The notes: a model not told the origin generated them from the letters alone. 64,000 nt of DNA from Macrostomum hystrix (GCA_950097015.1 CATNEN010000038.1:3617501-3681500), one strand, 5' to 3'. Counted from the first letter of the stretch, positions 1 through 11,891 are shown. Numbers and translations are program-made.

Positions 1-633
1 TTTATGTTTTTACTTTTTAGGCAAAGTTTATACTGTAGCTAGACCCCGGTAGTTATATTTATTGTTAACAACCAAATAAGTAGGAAAACAAGGTTTAACA
101 TGGCCTAACAAGGTTTTAAAGTTAACTGTTGTCTTTTATATAGACCACAATAATAAATATGCTATGCAAGAGATGTTAATAAACAGGCATACAAATAGAA
201 CAGATAAGACTAACTAAAGGATTTCTAATTAAGAATCAAAGTTTTCGTAAAAATCGGCCTAATTTTTATAGAATTGGTTAGCTGTAGATAGATAAACAGG
301 GCTATATAAATAGATTTTTATTCCTAAAAGTAGGCCCCATTAAACTGTAGCTTATTGTTTCATTTATTACTGTCATAGCAAATTTTCAGTTGTACATCAA
401 ATTTTGGCATATACTAAGTACCTGAGACAACATTTAAATTGAGTTTCTGTATGTTACAGTCAAAAATAAGTTATTTCACTTTCATTTGCATGGCTAAAGT
501 CCTGGAATCCATTATGAATATTTTTTAGGTATTGATCTCAATCCAGTGCCCTACCCTATGTAAGATTAATCTGAGTCATTTTCTATCATTGGTATTGACC
601 TTGCAGCTGTTTATCTAGCTTTGGAGTTAAGCC
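1..633. other. AT-rich 5' flank of NUP62
   Basis: This is AT-rich non-coding sequence leading into the NUP62 start codon. I see no open frame with coding character, no array and no clear TATA box or core promoter. The promoter of the downstream gene presumably lies here, but the sequence does not show it. Confidence 0.5.
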
Positions 634-3250
634 ATGTCCGGTTTCAATCCCAGCCAACCAACTGGCAGTCTGTTTGGTGCCAGCGGCGGCTCTGCCAGCT
701 CGCCATTTGCTGGCTTCGGAGCTGCTTCAACAACTAGCGGAGGCCTCTCTGGCTTCAGTGGTTTCGGCTCTGGAGCTGCTGGCGGTGGCGGCGGCTCCGC
801 TGCTCTGCCCAGCTTTGGCAGCTTCACAACCTCGTCTAGCACTGGAGCCAATCCGCCATCCTTTGGCGGGTTCGGCGGAATTGGATCAAGTGGGCTTGCA
901 CCGACTGCGACCGCTGCTGCGCCTGCTCCTGCTGGCACCGCCTCATTCGCTGGCTTCGGTGCTCCTGCGGCTACGACTGCAGCTACAGCGGCGCCTTTCG
1001 GCTTCTCGTCAACAATTTCGAGCGCTCCGAGTGCTAGCGGCGCCACTTCGACATTTTCCGGATTCGGTTTGGCTTCGAATCCGCTTGCAGGCGGCTCCAC
1101 CACTCCTGCCACAACTACTTTGGCCTTCACTGGCTTCAGCACTCCGACTGCCTCAGCAACCACTGCGCCCTCAGGATCCGGCCTGGGCGGATTCGGATTG
1201 ACAGCTGGGTCGGCATCAACCACCACACCGGCCTTCACTGGTTTCAGCACACCATCGACTGCCGCGACCACCACCGCCTCGATTGGCTTCGGCGCTTCGA
1301 CTGCAACCACAACGACTGCTTCCGGATCTGGCTTGCCGGGTTTCGAATTCGCTGGCGGTGCCGCTCCTGCCACCACCACCGCCACCGCTTTCGCTGGCTT
1401 CGGCACACCGTCGACCACCACTGCGGCCACCGCGGCACCTACTGGATTCTCCGGCTTCGGCTCCGCAAATGCAGCTGGCGCCGCAGCCACCCCAACTACC
1501 ACTGCGGCCGGCCTGCCAACTTCATTCGGTCTAACAGGCGCTCCTAGCCTGTTGGGTGGCAGCGGAGCTAAGCCAAACACGGCCGGCACCACAGCCGGCA
1601 AGTCGGTGGGTTTCCAGCTGCCAACTACGGCCACCGCGGCGCCGTCCCTGACAGCGGCGCCATCGACCGCGGCAGGGGCTCCGGCTTCCACGGCGTCCAC
1701 TGCAGCCGGTGCCAGACAGGCTAGCTCTGGTAGCGGCTCCCTGACCTACCAGCAGCTTGAAGAGCTCGTCAACCAGTGGACCGCCGAGTTGGTAGATCAC
1801 GAGAGACAGTTTCTGGAGGAGGCGGCCCGCATCAACGCTTGGGATCGCTACTTGTTGGAGAATGGGAAGAAGGCAGGTGGCGCTGAATATATATTTCCCA
1901 ATTTGTTTATAGAATTAGGGATTCTGGATCTGTGATTCCATTTTCCCAATTCGTTTATAGAATTAGGGATTCTGGATCTGTGATTTGATTGTCCCAATTG
2001 GTTCGTAGACATGGAAGGCACAGAACTTTTCGTGTGAGTTCGTGTGAAATCCGGCTTCTTCTAACAATTCTACTGTTAGTAGGCACCTTAAAATATTCCC
2101 ACACTCAGTCAACTCATTCGAGCTGCAATGTCATTCTGCATGCAGATCTCCGAGCTGCAGGAGCAGGTGGACCGGGCCGGCTCAGACCAGGCCCGCCTAG
2201 ACCAGGAGCTGGAGTTCTTGGCCTCCCAGCAGCAAGAGTTGGAGGAGGCCCTGGCGCCTCTTGAGCAGGCGGTCCAGGCCATGCCGCCCACCGGCCAGTC
2301 GCAGGCCGATCGCGAGCGCGAGGCTCTGTTCAACCTGGCTGAGAGTCTGGACTCGGAGCTGCGCCACTCCGTGCAGGAGGTGCGAGAAGCCGTCGACTAT
2401 GTCAACAGTCAGCAGGCCGGCGGCGCCGGCGAGAGCACCGACTCCATGGCCAAGATTGGTAGGATTCTTGGTGCCCACCTGGAGTCGCTTCAGTGGATTA
2501 CACACACGACTCGTGAGTACTTTTGTATTGGCTGCTCTGTGCTCACACGGCCTGACCAACTCTGTAGCTTAAAAACAGTAGGATAGTAATCTCAACTCTG
2601 TACCTGCTTATAACTTATTTGCTTATTCTGTCGTTTATATCTCATTGGAATAATTCTGTAGTTAATAACCCTGTGGGATAATTCTGGACTTATTTATCCT
2701 TTGGGGATAATTCTGAACTTATTTATCCTTTGGGATAATTCTGTACTTATTTATCCTTTGTGATGCTTCAGTTCAGTACCTTTTTATCCTTTGGTATAAC
2801 TCTGTAGTTTATAATCCGCTGAGATAATTATACGATTGCCTGAATAGTAGGGTTGCAGCCTAGTGATTACAGCGTCGGACTCACTTACTTAACGGTCAGG
2901 GGTTCGTTTCCCGACTCCATTTGAAGAATTTTGTCATTTAGCAAGTCATTTAACTCTACACTGTTTCAGTTCGCCCAGTTATTAAATGGGTACGAGCATT
3001 AGCTGCGCTAATTAAGGGGTGGGTATGGCGTCCCCCCAGTCCATGGACTGGACAGCCGTACAAATAGGCATAGGAATAGGTACGAATACAGCCACAAGTC
3101 AGGCATTATTGTTCAGTTTAGCCTATCTGCTACATACGATTGGTTGACAATTGATTCATGTACCTATTGAAATGAATTGCAGAGTCGCTGCAGCGGAAGA
3201 TGGACTCTCTGTCTGAGGAGATCAAGCTGAAGCAGCACAGTTTCATCTAG
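634..3250 (+). CDS. NUP62: Nucleoporin NUP62 (central-channel FG nucleoporin), 3 exons
   Basis: Predicted exons are 634-1872, 2146-2512 and 3183-3250, giving 557 residues (human NUP62 has 522). NUP62 lines the nuclear pore channel; its FG repeats bind transport receptors and its coiled coil trimerises with NUP54 and NUP58. Residues 1 to about 365 are a Gly/Ala/Ser/Thr-rich FG region with many GFG and FxGF motifs. From about residue 370 comes the Nsp1_C coiled coil, with the hallmarks LTYQQLEELVNQW, INAWDRYLLENG, ARLDQELEFL and HLESLQW. Exon 2 ends at CTC|GTGAGT in phase 1 and exon 3 begins after TTGCAG, restoring SLQRKMDSL as in the family. The exon 1 end is the weak point. Family spacing needs ENGKK joined directly to ISELQEQ, which implies a GC donor (AAG|GCAGGT) at 1873. 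The start has good context (gccATGt). The C-terminus is slightly shorter than in human. Confidence 0.92.
1892..1987. repeat. Two-copy 48-bp tandem duplication in NUP62 intron 1
   Basis: Two near-identical copies share the core TTTATAGAATTAGGGATTCT. They lie wholly inside the 273-bp first intron and make up about a third of it. Confidence 0.8.
2674..2800. repeat. Short tandem repeat, about 35 bp, NUP62 intron 2
   Basis: About four imperfect copies carry the core GGATAATTCTG followed by ACTTATTTATCC. They decay towards 2800. Confidence 0.7.
2850..3085 (+). mobile_element. tRNA-derived SINE in NUP62 intron 2
   Basis: The 5' part reads like a tRNA promoter head: an A-box-like CAGCCTAGTG near 2857 and a B-box GGTTCGTTTCC at 2901-2911. 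A central segment follows (about 2953-3000: CTGTTTCAGTTCGCCCAG, then AAATGGGTAC). From memory it resembles the conserved central domain shared by many invertebrate SINEs. The tail holds the palindrome CAGTCCATGGACTG near 3038-3051. It could not be a functional tRNA because the acceptor and anticodon stems do not pair convincingly. Exact ends and target duplication were not resolved. Confidence 0.6.
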
Positions 3251-3696
3251 CTGCAGCTGCATGCGCGCATTTCGTTTGTCACTCATAATACGCGATCAAT
3301 TTTTTCAAGTTCGGTAGCAACTTATTACCACTTATTACTCCTGTAACTTGCATCATGTGTCTCGTGCGTGAAAAATTATGTGCCTTCTAAGGCGTGTTCG
3401 ATAAAATACACTTTTTTACAATTGCAAACAACTGCGTCATTGGTAATAATGTACTTTCGAATGTACAAGCTTGGCGTATGTCTTTGACCGATACCCGTTT
3501 TAATGAAAATGAGACGGTCCAGTTATTGCTCTGGAATTCGCTACTAATTCCTCCCCTGGGGAAAAAGCACGTAAGATATTTAAAAACCCACTGAATATAC
3601 TTCACGATCGATGGCTCCAAACCGAATGACCGATTTTGGTGAAAGTCAACCATATGGATTTCAATTTTTCGCCCCTTTCAATGAACTAACTTTCAA
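3251..3696. other. NUP62 3' flank, no gene seen
   Basis: This stretch between NUP62 and the first array has no family-like coding segment and no clear canonical AATAAA signal. Its last bases already resemble the 46-bp unit. Confidence 0.4.
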
Positions 3697-4337
3697 GGCC
3701 GTCCATATCAGCATCATTGAGGTATTCAGCGATTCTGTCGAGGCTGTCCAATGTCAGCATCATTGAGGTATTCAGCGATTCTGTCGAGGCTGTCCAATGT
3801 CAGCATCATTGAGGTATTCAGCGATTCTGTCGAGGCCGTCCAATGTCAGCATCATTGAGGTATTCAGCGATTCTGTCAAGGCCGCCCAATGTCAGCATCA
3901 TTGAGGTATTCAGCGATTCTCTCGAGGCCGTCCAATGTCAGCATCATTAAGGTATTCAGCGATTCTGTCGAGGCCGTCCATATCAGCATCATTGAGGTAT
4001 TCAGCGATTCTGTCGAGGCTGTCCAATGTCAGCATCATTGAGGTATTCAGCGATTCTGTCGAGGCCGTCCATATCAGCATCATTGAGGTATTCAGCGATT
4101 CTGTCGAGGCTGTCCAATGTCAGCATCATTGAGATATTCAGCGATTCTGTCGAGGCCGTCCAATGTCAGCATCATTGAGATATTCAGCGATTCTGTCGAG
4201 GCCGTCCAATGTCAGCATCATTGAGGTATTCAGCGATTCTGTCGAGGCCGTCCAATGTCAGCATCATTGAGGTATTCAGCGATTCTGTCGAGGCCGTCCA
4301 ATGTCAGCATCATTGAGGTATTCAGCGATTCTGTCGA
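3697..4337. repeat. 46-bp tandem array, about 14 copies (copy A)
   Basis: The period is 46 bp (starts at 3721 and 3767 confirm it). The core is GTCAGCATCATTGAGGTATT followed by CAGCGATTCTGTC. Variants alternate between 'CCATATCAGC' and 'CCAATGTCAGC'. The same array with the same right flank occurs at 50187-50781. Confidence 0.95.
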
Positions 4338-4893
4338 AGACCCTGTTGTCAAGGGCAACTGACATTGCTCTCTATAAACCTGTATGGGCTATGTTATTAT
4401 GGTATCTATAATAACAAAAAATATATAATAATGCCCTTCGTATAATAAATAATGACATAATAACTGCAATATAAAAAAACAAAAGTAAAGAAACGACATC
4501 GTTACATGATAAAATGTATGCCTATATTGGTGGCTTATTTGAAATTCTCGACAATGCCGATGTTTTGTGATTCCATAGAAGTTGTTTCAACGGAACGAGC
4601 GGAAAAGTTTCATGGCGACAGGATGAATATTTTAAGAGATACAGAAAAGTGTTTGTGTTTGACATACCCCCGTGGTGATAGGTTGCCACAACTTTGGCTT
4701 GCATTAGCATCTTTCGGAGCTCAGTCACAGCTGATGCAATTTAAAGATGAAGATGACACTTAACCAAGTTGGGCTAGATTTGCAACCCAGTGGCACTGAG
4801 ACATTCTGTGATTTGCATGTGATTTTGTGTTAACCCGGGTCTTAATTTATCCTGAATTTTATAGCTGAATTATAACTTATAATGACTGCAGCA
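4338..4893. repeat. Duplicated spacer between 46-bp and 20-bp arrays (copy A)
   Basis: This segment is nearly identical to 50782-51344, and its last 100 bp recur at 57465-57569. It is AT-rich and holds no recognisable gene. A short open frame at 4506-4763 is disrupted by indels in the second copy, so it is not under coding constraint. Confidence 0.85.
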
Positions 4894-5279
4894 GGAATAT
4901 AGGAATATGGGACAGAATGTGGGAAGATGGGACAGAATGTGGGAAGATGGGACAGAATATGGGAAGATGGGACAGAATGTGGGAAGATGGGACAGAATAT
5001 GGGAAGATGGGACAGAATGTGGGAAGATGGGACAGAATATGGGAAGATGGGACAGAATGTGGGAAGATGGGACAGAATGTGGGAAGATGGGACAGAATAT
5101 GGGAAGATGGGACAGAATGTGGGAAGATGGGACAGAATATGGGAAGATGGGACAGAATGTGGCAAGATGGGACAGAATATGGGAAGATGGGACAGAATGT
5201 GGGAAGATGGGACAGAATATGGGAAGATGGGACAGAATGTGGGAAGATGGGACAGAACGTAGGAAGATGGAACAAGATG
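4894..5279. repeat. 20-bp tandem array, about 19 copies (copy A)
   Basis: The unit is GGGACAGAATGTGGGAAGAT with G/A and G/C variants. Homologous arrays lie at 51345-52868 (about 76 copies) and 57570-57795 (about 11 copies). Long open frames on both strands are artefacts of the stop-free unit. Confidence 0.97.
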
Positions 5280-5722
5280 TGGGAAAATGGACTGGGTGAG
5301 AGAAATGGTATTGAACTTGGGAAGATAAGACAGATTTCTCATCCATTCATCGTTTCGGCAAAACGGAGTATATTTTTAAGCTAATACAAGTAGACTAAAG
5401 GTGCATGAAATCTTCATTAACACAAGACTGTAAAAGGCATAATTCCATTATTTTGTCCTAATCAAGCGCAAAAGTACAATTAAATGCTGATATACATCAG
5501 ATACATGAGCATTACATGTTATTATAAAAAATAATACAAGGATTATTGACAGTCTCGCAAATGGTTTGAAAAATGTGGTTGCCTTTGGCATACTTTTCTC
5601 GAGTTTATTGAAGGACGGAAGCGATAATGGAGACGCATTTAGCGCATTGAAACCAATTATATTAGATTTATATTGTTCTTTGCATTGTCATTCTTCCTCG
5701 CAGAAAGTTTCTGGGCTTCTGG
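5280..5722. repeat. Duplicated spacer right of the 20-bp array (copy A)
   Basis: This matches 57781-57827 plus 60145-60556. Copy A is uninterrupted across AACTTGGGAAGATAAG near 5312-5328. It therefore preserves the empty target site of the 2.3-kb insertion found in the other copy. Confidence 0.9.
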
Positions 5723-6410
5723 GGCCCGAGGCTGGGACAGATTGGAGGTTGGCGTCTCAATGCCATGGCAACAAAGCAGAGGCAGAGACTGCGGTCCGTC
5801 CCCGAGTGTCTCGTCAATGCTGAGGGAGGTGGGTGCCACGTGCTTGGCGCCTTCGCCTCTGTGCGGGGAGGAGGGGGTGGGTGAGTCGCTGCCACGTGCG
5901 GGGAGGGGGGTGGGTGCGGCAGCCCCACCAGGCTTCTCTTCTGCAGCTGCGAGGGCCGCCTCCATTCAACCTGCTGGTTTAATGGGGCCGAAGCCTCAGT
6001 CAGCTGCTGCGCATTGTGGCTTGGCCAGTTTGAACTGGCTCTAACCACACCCCACAGCCTGTCAAACTAATTCGCATTGTGCTTATCCACTTCAGCTTTT
6101 CATCGCTCGGCAATATCTTTCAAAGAATGCTTAAAGTGTGCTCAGAAGCCCCATTGAGCACAGAGTCTCTGGTAGGAAGCAGTGGCTTTCAAGACAATAG
6201 CTGGCTGTGTTAGGGACTGGGCAGACACAAATACTTTATCATTTTTAAGCTAGAAAAAAATTGACAAAATATTAGCAATATGCAGCTCATTTTGCAGCTC
6301 TAGCTAGCCAATTTATTTATTAGCACACCTGTTCACGTGATGGAATCCGATACTTTAATAGACAAGATTTCGGGTTTGGCTTGAGGATTGGCCTCGGGCT
6401 GATGGCAAGA
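5723..6410. repeat. Diverged module of the repeat block
   Basis: This is GC-rich sequence, with phrases such as GTTTGAACTGGCT, CAAACTAATTCGCATTGTGCT and GAGTCTCTGGTAGGAAGC. The same phrases recur in diverged form at 8040-8140, 11620-11880 and 62625-62900. It is absent from the second copy of the block. No gene recognised. Confidence 0.55.
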
Positions 6411-6954
6411 ATTTAGAATAGGATTTAGGACAGGTTTTAGGACAGGGTTTAGGACAGGCTTTAGGACAGGCTTTAGGACAGGCTTTAGGACAGGCTTTCG
6501 GGCGGGGTTTAGGGCGGGGTTTAGGGCAGGGTTTAGGGCAGGGATTAGGTCAGGGATTAGGGTTTAGGGCAGGATTTAGGACAGGGTTTAGGACAGGGTT
6601 TAGGACAGGGTTTAGGGCAGGGTTTAGGTATAGACAGGGTTCAGGGCAGGCTTGAGGCATAGGGCAGGATTTAGGACAGGGTTCAGGGCAGGCTTGAGGC
6701 ATAGGGCAGGGTTTAGGGCAGGGTTTATATAAGTGTAAAATGAAGGTATTGAACTCGTATTTTAGTATCCAGACTCGGGATCAACGTTGCTAGATCAGAG
6801 GAATCGAGTTCAGGATCGGGAATTTGCTCTAATTTCCAGCCTAGTCATCTAGACTCAGGAGGTTTTAGTCCCGTGGTTAGAGCTGCGATTTCTAATTAAT
6901 TACCACACAAATCAGCCACATTAGTCAATGGCTTTGGAGGGGTGGTTTCCATTC
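6411..6954. repeat. 12-bp GGGCAGGGTTTA-like array, then short spacer
   Basis: 6411-6730 consists of degenerate copies of GGACAGGGTTTA / GGGCAGGGTTTA. It is G-rich but is not a canonical TTAGGG telomere tract. 6731-6954 is unique sequence without a visible gene. Confidence 0.85.
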
Positions 6955-7622
6955 TCTGCCTCCATCTGCCATTCTCTCTGTCTCCATCTGCCATTCTCTC
7001 TGTCTCCATCTGCCATTCTCTCTGTCTCCATCTGCCATTCTCTCTGTCTCCATCTGCCATTCTCTCTGTCTCCATCTGCCATTCTCTCTGTCTCCATCTG
7101 CCATTCTCTCTGTCTCCATCTGCCATTATCTCTGTCTCCATCTGCCATTCTCTCTGTCTCCATCTGCCATTCTCTCTGCCTCCATCTGCCATTCTCTCTG
7201 CCTCCATCTGCCATTCTCTCTGTCTCCATCTGCCATTCTCTCTGTCTCCATCTGCCATTCTCTGTCTCCATCTGCCATTCTCTCTGTCTCCATCTGCCAT
7301 TCTCTCTGTCTCCATCTGCCATTCTCTGTCTCCATCTGCCACTCTCTCTGCCTCCATCTGCCACTCTCTCTGCCTCCATCTGCCATTCTCTCTGTCTCCA
7401 TCTGCCATTCTCTGTCTCCATCTGCCATTCTCTCTGTCTCCATCTGCCATTCTCTCTGTCTCCATCTGCCATTCTCTCTGTCTCCATCTGCCATTCTCTC
7501 TGTCTCCATCTGCCATTCTCTGCCTCCATCTGCCATTCTCTCTGCCTCCATCTGCCATTATCTCTGTCTCCATCTGCCACTCTCTCTGTCTCCATCTGCC
7601 ATTCTCTCTGTCTCCATCTCCC
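6955..7622. repeat. 22-bp tandem array, about 30 copies
   Basis: Units contain GTCTCCATCTGCCATT plus CTCTCT. Some are two bases shorter, which shifts the frame. The same unit follows the 20-bp array at 12076-12283 and 63151-63548. Confidence 0.97.
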
Positions 7623-8507
7623 ATTCACAGCTAATCCAATCTGAGACCATTCTCAAATCGAGCAGTCAAAGCTGAGAATAGAGAGCAGAGGAGTGGAGTC
7701 TGTGAACAGCTGGAGCTGCAGCATCATGACATTGGAGGGAGGTGGGTGAGTCGCACAGGCCCATTGTGTCGATGAAGGCAGGCCCGAGCTGGAGTCTGCG
7801 AGGCAACGTGCGAGCGGCCGCGGCTGCCACGGGCTCAGCGCCTTCGCCTCCGAGCGGGGAGGGCCGTCAGGAGAGGCTGGGAATTGTACAGAATCTGCGG
7901 ACCATGCTTAGAGCCAGTGCACCCCAAACAATGTAGCCAGTTTAGCTCTGTCTCAGCTTCATTGTGTTGCTAAGGCCCTTCGTTTCAGTGAGCTCAGTGA
8001 CTCAACTGTGCTCAATTCGATGTCTGCTAATAAAATACTGCAGCTTTTTCTCGGCTTCTATGCCACAGAATGCACTGAGGGTGCTCAGAAGCCCCTAGAG
8101 CACAGGGTCTCTGGTAGGAAGCGGTGGCTCTCTAAACAATAGCTTTGAATGTTCTCAAACTCATAAAATACATAACTCATTCTCAGACCAACTCAGTTAG
8201 TGTGTCTCTTGCCCAGGCCGCAGTTTTAGAAGCTGTGACTGCTCATTGTGCTCAGAAAACCCTCAGCACAATGCCTCTGGATGGGAGTGGGGTGGCTGAC
8301 CCATTAGTTACAGCCTCTCTGATTATATTTGTGCTCAGACAGTGCCATGCTCAACTCGATGTGAGCAGAATCCAGTCTGCTTTTTGGTGGCTGACCTGCC
8401 CTCCCTCCAATGTTCTGAGGCTGCAAGTACAAAAGATATGGAGTGCTCAAACAAAGCTAATGGCTTTTCTCAGCTTTTCCGCTTTTCCGCTGACTGCTTT
8501 CTGTCTG
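7623..8507. repeat. Spacer made of recurring modules
   Basis: 7735-7900 is a diverged copy of the module at 11620-11780 and 62627-62790 (phrase CACAGGCCCATTGTGTC). 8096-8190 matches the second block at 60560-60904, where it is split by an insertion. No gene recognised. Confidence 0.6.
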
Positions 8508-9425
8508 CTTCTGTCCTCACCTCTGTCTGCTTCTGTCCTCACCTCTGTCTGTTTCTCCCCTCACCTGTGTCTGTTTCTCCCCTCACCTGTGTCTGTTTCT
8601 CTCCGCATCTCTGTATGTTTCTCCCCTCATCTGTGTCTGTTTCTCCCCTCACCTCTGTCTGTTTCTCCCCTCACCTATGTCTGTTTCTCTCCGCATCTCT
8701 GTCTGTTTCTCTCCGCATCTCTGTCTGTTTCTCCCCTCACCTGTGTCTGTTTCTCCCCTCACCTATGTCTGTTTCTCCCCTCACCTATGTCTGTTTCTCC
8801 CCTCATCTCTGTCTGTTTCTCCCCTCATCTGTGTCTGTTTCACCCCTCATCTCTGTCTGTTTCTCCCCTCACCTGTGTCTGTTTCTCCCCTCACCTCTGT
8901 CTGTTTCTCCCCTCACCTGTGTCTGTTTCTCCCCTCATCTCTGTCTGTTTCTCCCCTCATCTGTGTCTGTTTCTCTCCGCATCTCTGTCTTTTTCTCCCC
9001 TCACCTCTATCTGTTTCTCCCCTCACCTCTGTCTGTTTCTCCCCTCATCTCTGTCTGTTTCTCCCCTCACCTCTGTCTGTTTCTCCCCTCACCTCTGTCT
9101 GTTTCTCTCCTAACCTCTGTCTGTTTCTCCCCTCATCTCTGTCTGCTTCTGTCCTCACCTATGTCTTTTTCTCCCCTCACCTCTATCTTTTTCTCCCCTC
9201 ACCTCTGTCTGTTTCTCCCCTCATCTCTGTCTCTTTCTCTCCGCATCTCTGTCTGCTTCTGTCCTCAACTGTGTCTGTTTCTCCCCTCATCTCTGTCTGA
9301 TTCTGTCCTCACCTGTGTCTGTTGCTCCCCTCACCTCTGTCTGTTTCTCCCCTCACATCTGTCTGTTTCTCCCCTCACCTCTGTCTGTTTCTCTCCGCAT
9401 CTCTGTCTTTTTCTCCCCTCACATC
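8508..9425. repeat. 22-bp tandem array, about 41 copies
   Basis: Units contain CTGTCTGTTTCTCCCCTCAC with CT or TG spacers. The corresponding place in the second block (about 60945-60993) has only two or three units, so copy number differs more than tenfold. Confidence 0.96.
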
Positions 9426-10436
9426 TCAGAATTTAACTTTGCAATCCTGAAGCATGAGCACAGCATAGAGAATGTTGAGTCAGGCCTCAAAAAGCAGCTC
9501 AAAACAGTAGCTGAAGAGAGACAGAAAAATTTAACCAGCTGTGAGCAGAAATTGAAGCTGTAATTAACTTGAGCATACTCAGTATCTGGGCGCCAACCCA
9601 GCACAGCAATGAGACCCTCCCGCAGGTAAAAACGCAGCCAAAGGGCGCCAGTCAAGCGGGCCAGGCTGAGAGCTCGAGGCCGAGTGCAAAACTGCTCAAA
9701 CCTGCTGGAGGGAGGAGGTCGACATGCGGCCCTTGGCAACCGAGACCAACACGGGGACTGGAATGGACTGCGCGGAGACGAGAGTAGGGGAAGGCAGAGG
9801 CTGGATTGAGAATAGACTCCAGTCTGTCCAAAGCAACCAATGCTCAGCCAAACCTGCAGTCTATGAGCTTGTCTTGCATGCCAACCTGCCACTTATGCAC
9901 ATTTCAGCTATGCAAAGCAGATAAATGTGTTCTACTCGTATTTAAATCATCATCTTTACTCACAAGCGTTGCTAACAACAACAAAACTGCAGCCCACCCT
10001 GCTGGATGAAAATACTCACACAGAAACAGCAGACTTTGCATATTACGAGCTTCAAAAGGAAAGCATGCAAGATAAATTTACCATCTCAAAGTTAATCATT
10101 TGAATAAATATAAAAACACAAAGCAAATTCTTGCTGTAACATTGTTAAGAAGTGAGCATACATGTGGATTGGAAACTCATGTTGAATATCGCATTTAAGT
10201 TTGATAACAACAATATTCAAAGTGATATAATTACGAGTATATATTTTTATTAACAACTCGATACATTTCTGAATATATTTAAGCTGTGCTCAACTCATTG
10301 CCTGCTTGAGAATGCTTTTTCGGGAGGTAATTCAAAGGCTCTCCTGAACCGCATCTGAGGAGGCTGGGGTGGCTGCAGCTGAGACTGCTCACAGTGTGCT
10401 CAGAATTGCTCAGAATTCAGGATTGTGGAATCAGAG
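9426..10436. repeat. Duplicated spacer before the 14-bp array (copy A)
   Basis: From about 9700 this is nearly identical to 60993-61736. The 5' part is unique to this copy. No recognisable coding family; short frames are not preserved between the copies. Confidence 0.85.
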
Positions 10437-11162
10437 CCGTGGATTTAGGGTTGTGGATTCAGGGTTGCGGATTCAGGGCTGTGGATTCAGGGCTGTGGAT
10501 TCAGGGCTGTGGAGTCAGGGCTGTGGATTCAGGGCTGTGGATTCAGGGCTGTGGATTCAGGGCTGTGGATTCAGGGCTGTGGAGTCAGGGCTGTGGATTC
10601 AGGGCTGTGGAGTCAGGGCTGTGGATTCAGGGCTGTGGATTCAGGGCTGTGGATTCAGGGCTGTGGATTCAGGGCTGTGGAGTCAGGGCTGTGGATTCAG
10701 GGCTGTGGAGTCAGGGTTGCGGATTCAGGGCTGTGGATTCAGGGCTGTGGATTCAGGGCTGTGGAGTCAGGGCTGTGGATTCAGGGCTGTGGAGTCAGGG
10801 CTGTGGATTCAGGGCTGTGGATTCAGGGCTGTGGAGTCAGGGCTGTGGATTCAGGGCTGTGGAGTCAGGGCTGTGGATTCAGGCTGTGGATTCAGGGCGG
10901 TCGATTCAGGGCTGTGGATTCAGGGCTGTGGATTCAGGGCTGTGGATTCAGGGCTGTGGAGTCAGGGCTGTGGATTCAGGGCTGTGGATTCAGGGCGGTC
11001 GATTCAGGGCTGTGGATTCAGGGCTGTGGATTCAGGCTGTGGATTCAGGGCTGTGGAGCCAGGGCTGTGGATTCAGGGCTGTGGATTCAGGGCTGTGGAT
11101 TCAGGCTGTGGATTCAGGCTGTGGATTCAGGCTGTGGATTCAGGGCTGTGGATTCAGGGTTG
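10437..11162. repeat. 14-bp tandem array, about 52 copies (copy A)
   Basis: The unit is GGATTCAGGGCTGT with GAGTCA and one-base-shorter variants. The paralogous array at 61737-62168 has about 31 units. Confidence 0.97.
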
Positions 11163-11891
11163 TAAAATTTATTGAGGATTGTTACCCTCATCATAGCACA
11201 CACAGCATTCCTCAGCACTTAACAACTTTGGCTCAGGCAGGCAGGCAGTCTCCGACTGTTCTCAAACTCATAAAATCATGAACTCAGCAGCGGCCCATTC
11301 ATTCTTCTCAACCCATCTCAGCCTGCCTGTCTACTGCTAAGGCCGCAGTTTGAGAAGCTGTGAAGGCTCACTGTGCTCAGATAAACCCATCAGCACAATG
11401 CCTCAGTCTGGGAGTGGGGTGGCTGCCCCTTAGTTACAGCCTCTCAGGATAATTGTGTTCAGACAGTACCGTGCTCAACTCGATGCTGAGCAGAATCTGG
11501 CCTGCTTCACATCGGGCGGTGACCCCCTCCAGCCCTTAAAGTCGAGCACTCACAGCAGGGAATGAAGAGGACAGGAGGGGACAGAAGCGGAGAGACTGCG
11601 GTTCAGCCTCATCGGAGCGGAGGGAGGTGGGTGAGTTCCACAGGCCCATTGTGTCGGAGAAGGCAGGCCCGAGATGCCTTTGCCTTCGCCTCGGTGCTCG
11701 GAGGGGCCATCAGGAGAGGCTGCGGATTGTACAGCGGCGAGCCCTGCTCAGAGCGGAGGGCGGAGGGAGGGAGGGATGTGAGTACGGCAGTTCAGCTTGG
11801 CCCTGCAGTTTGAACTGGAATTTGCCGCACCCGCGGCCTCCCTAATTAACTGGCATTGTGCTCAGCTGCTGCTGTGCTCTACTCAATGTTA
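11163..11891. repeat. Duplicated spacer after the 14-bp array (copy A)
   Basis: This matches 62166-62904 closely. It includes the module CACAGGCCCATTGTGTCGGA also seen near 7750. No gene recognised. Confidence 0.85.

Noticed and set aside
2850-2925. tRNA gene
   Set aside because: Only the A-box and B-box-like words are present; stems do not pair, and the sequence continues into a SINE body.
4506-4763. 85-codon frame in the duplicated spacer
   Set aside because: The paralogue at 50951 is frameshifted and shortened, showing no coding constraint.
4842-5384. Long open frames on both strands in the 20-bp array
   Set aside because: The unit is stop-free in several frames; there is no domain, start context or splice signal. 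The same applies to the arrays at 51.3-54.4 kb, including a 1029-codon frame.
6411-6730. Telomere-like GGGTTTAGGG words
   Set aside because: The true period is 12 bp (GGGCAGGGTTTA); it lacks runs of TTAGGG, so it is not an interstitial telomere tract.
8145-9436. Leu/Ser/Phe-rich frames that look like membrane proteins
   Set aside because: The hydrophobic pattern is the translated CT-rich 22-bp repeat, and the paralogous locus has only two or three units.
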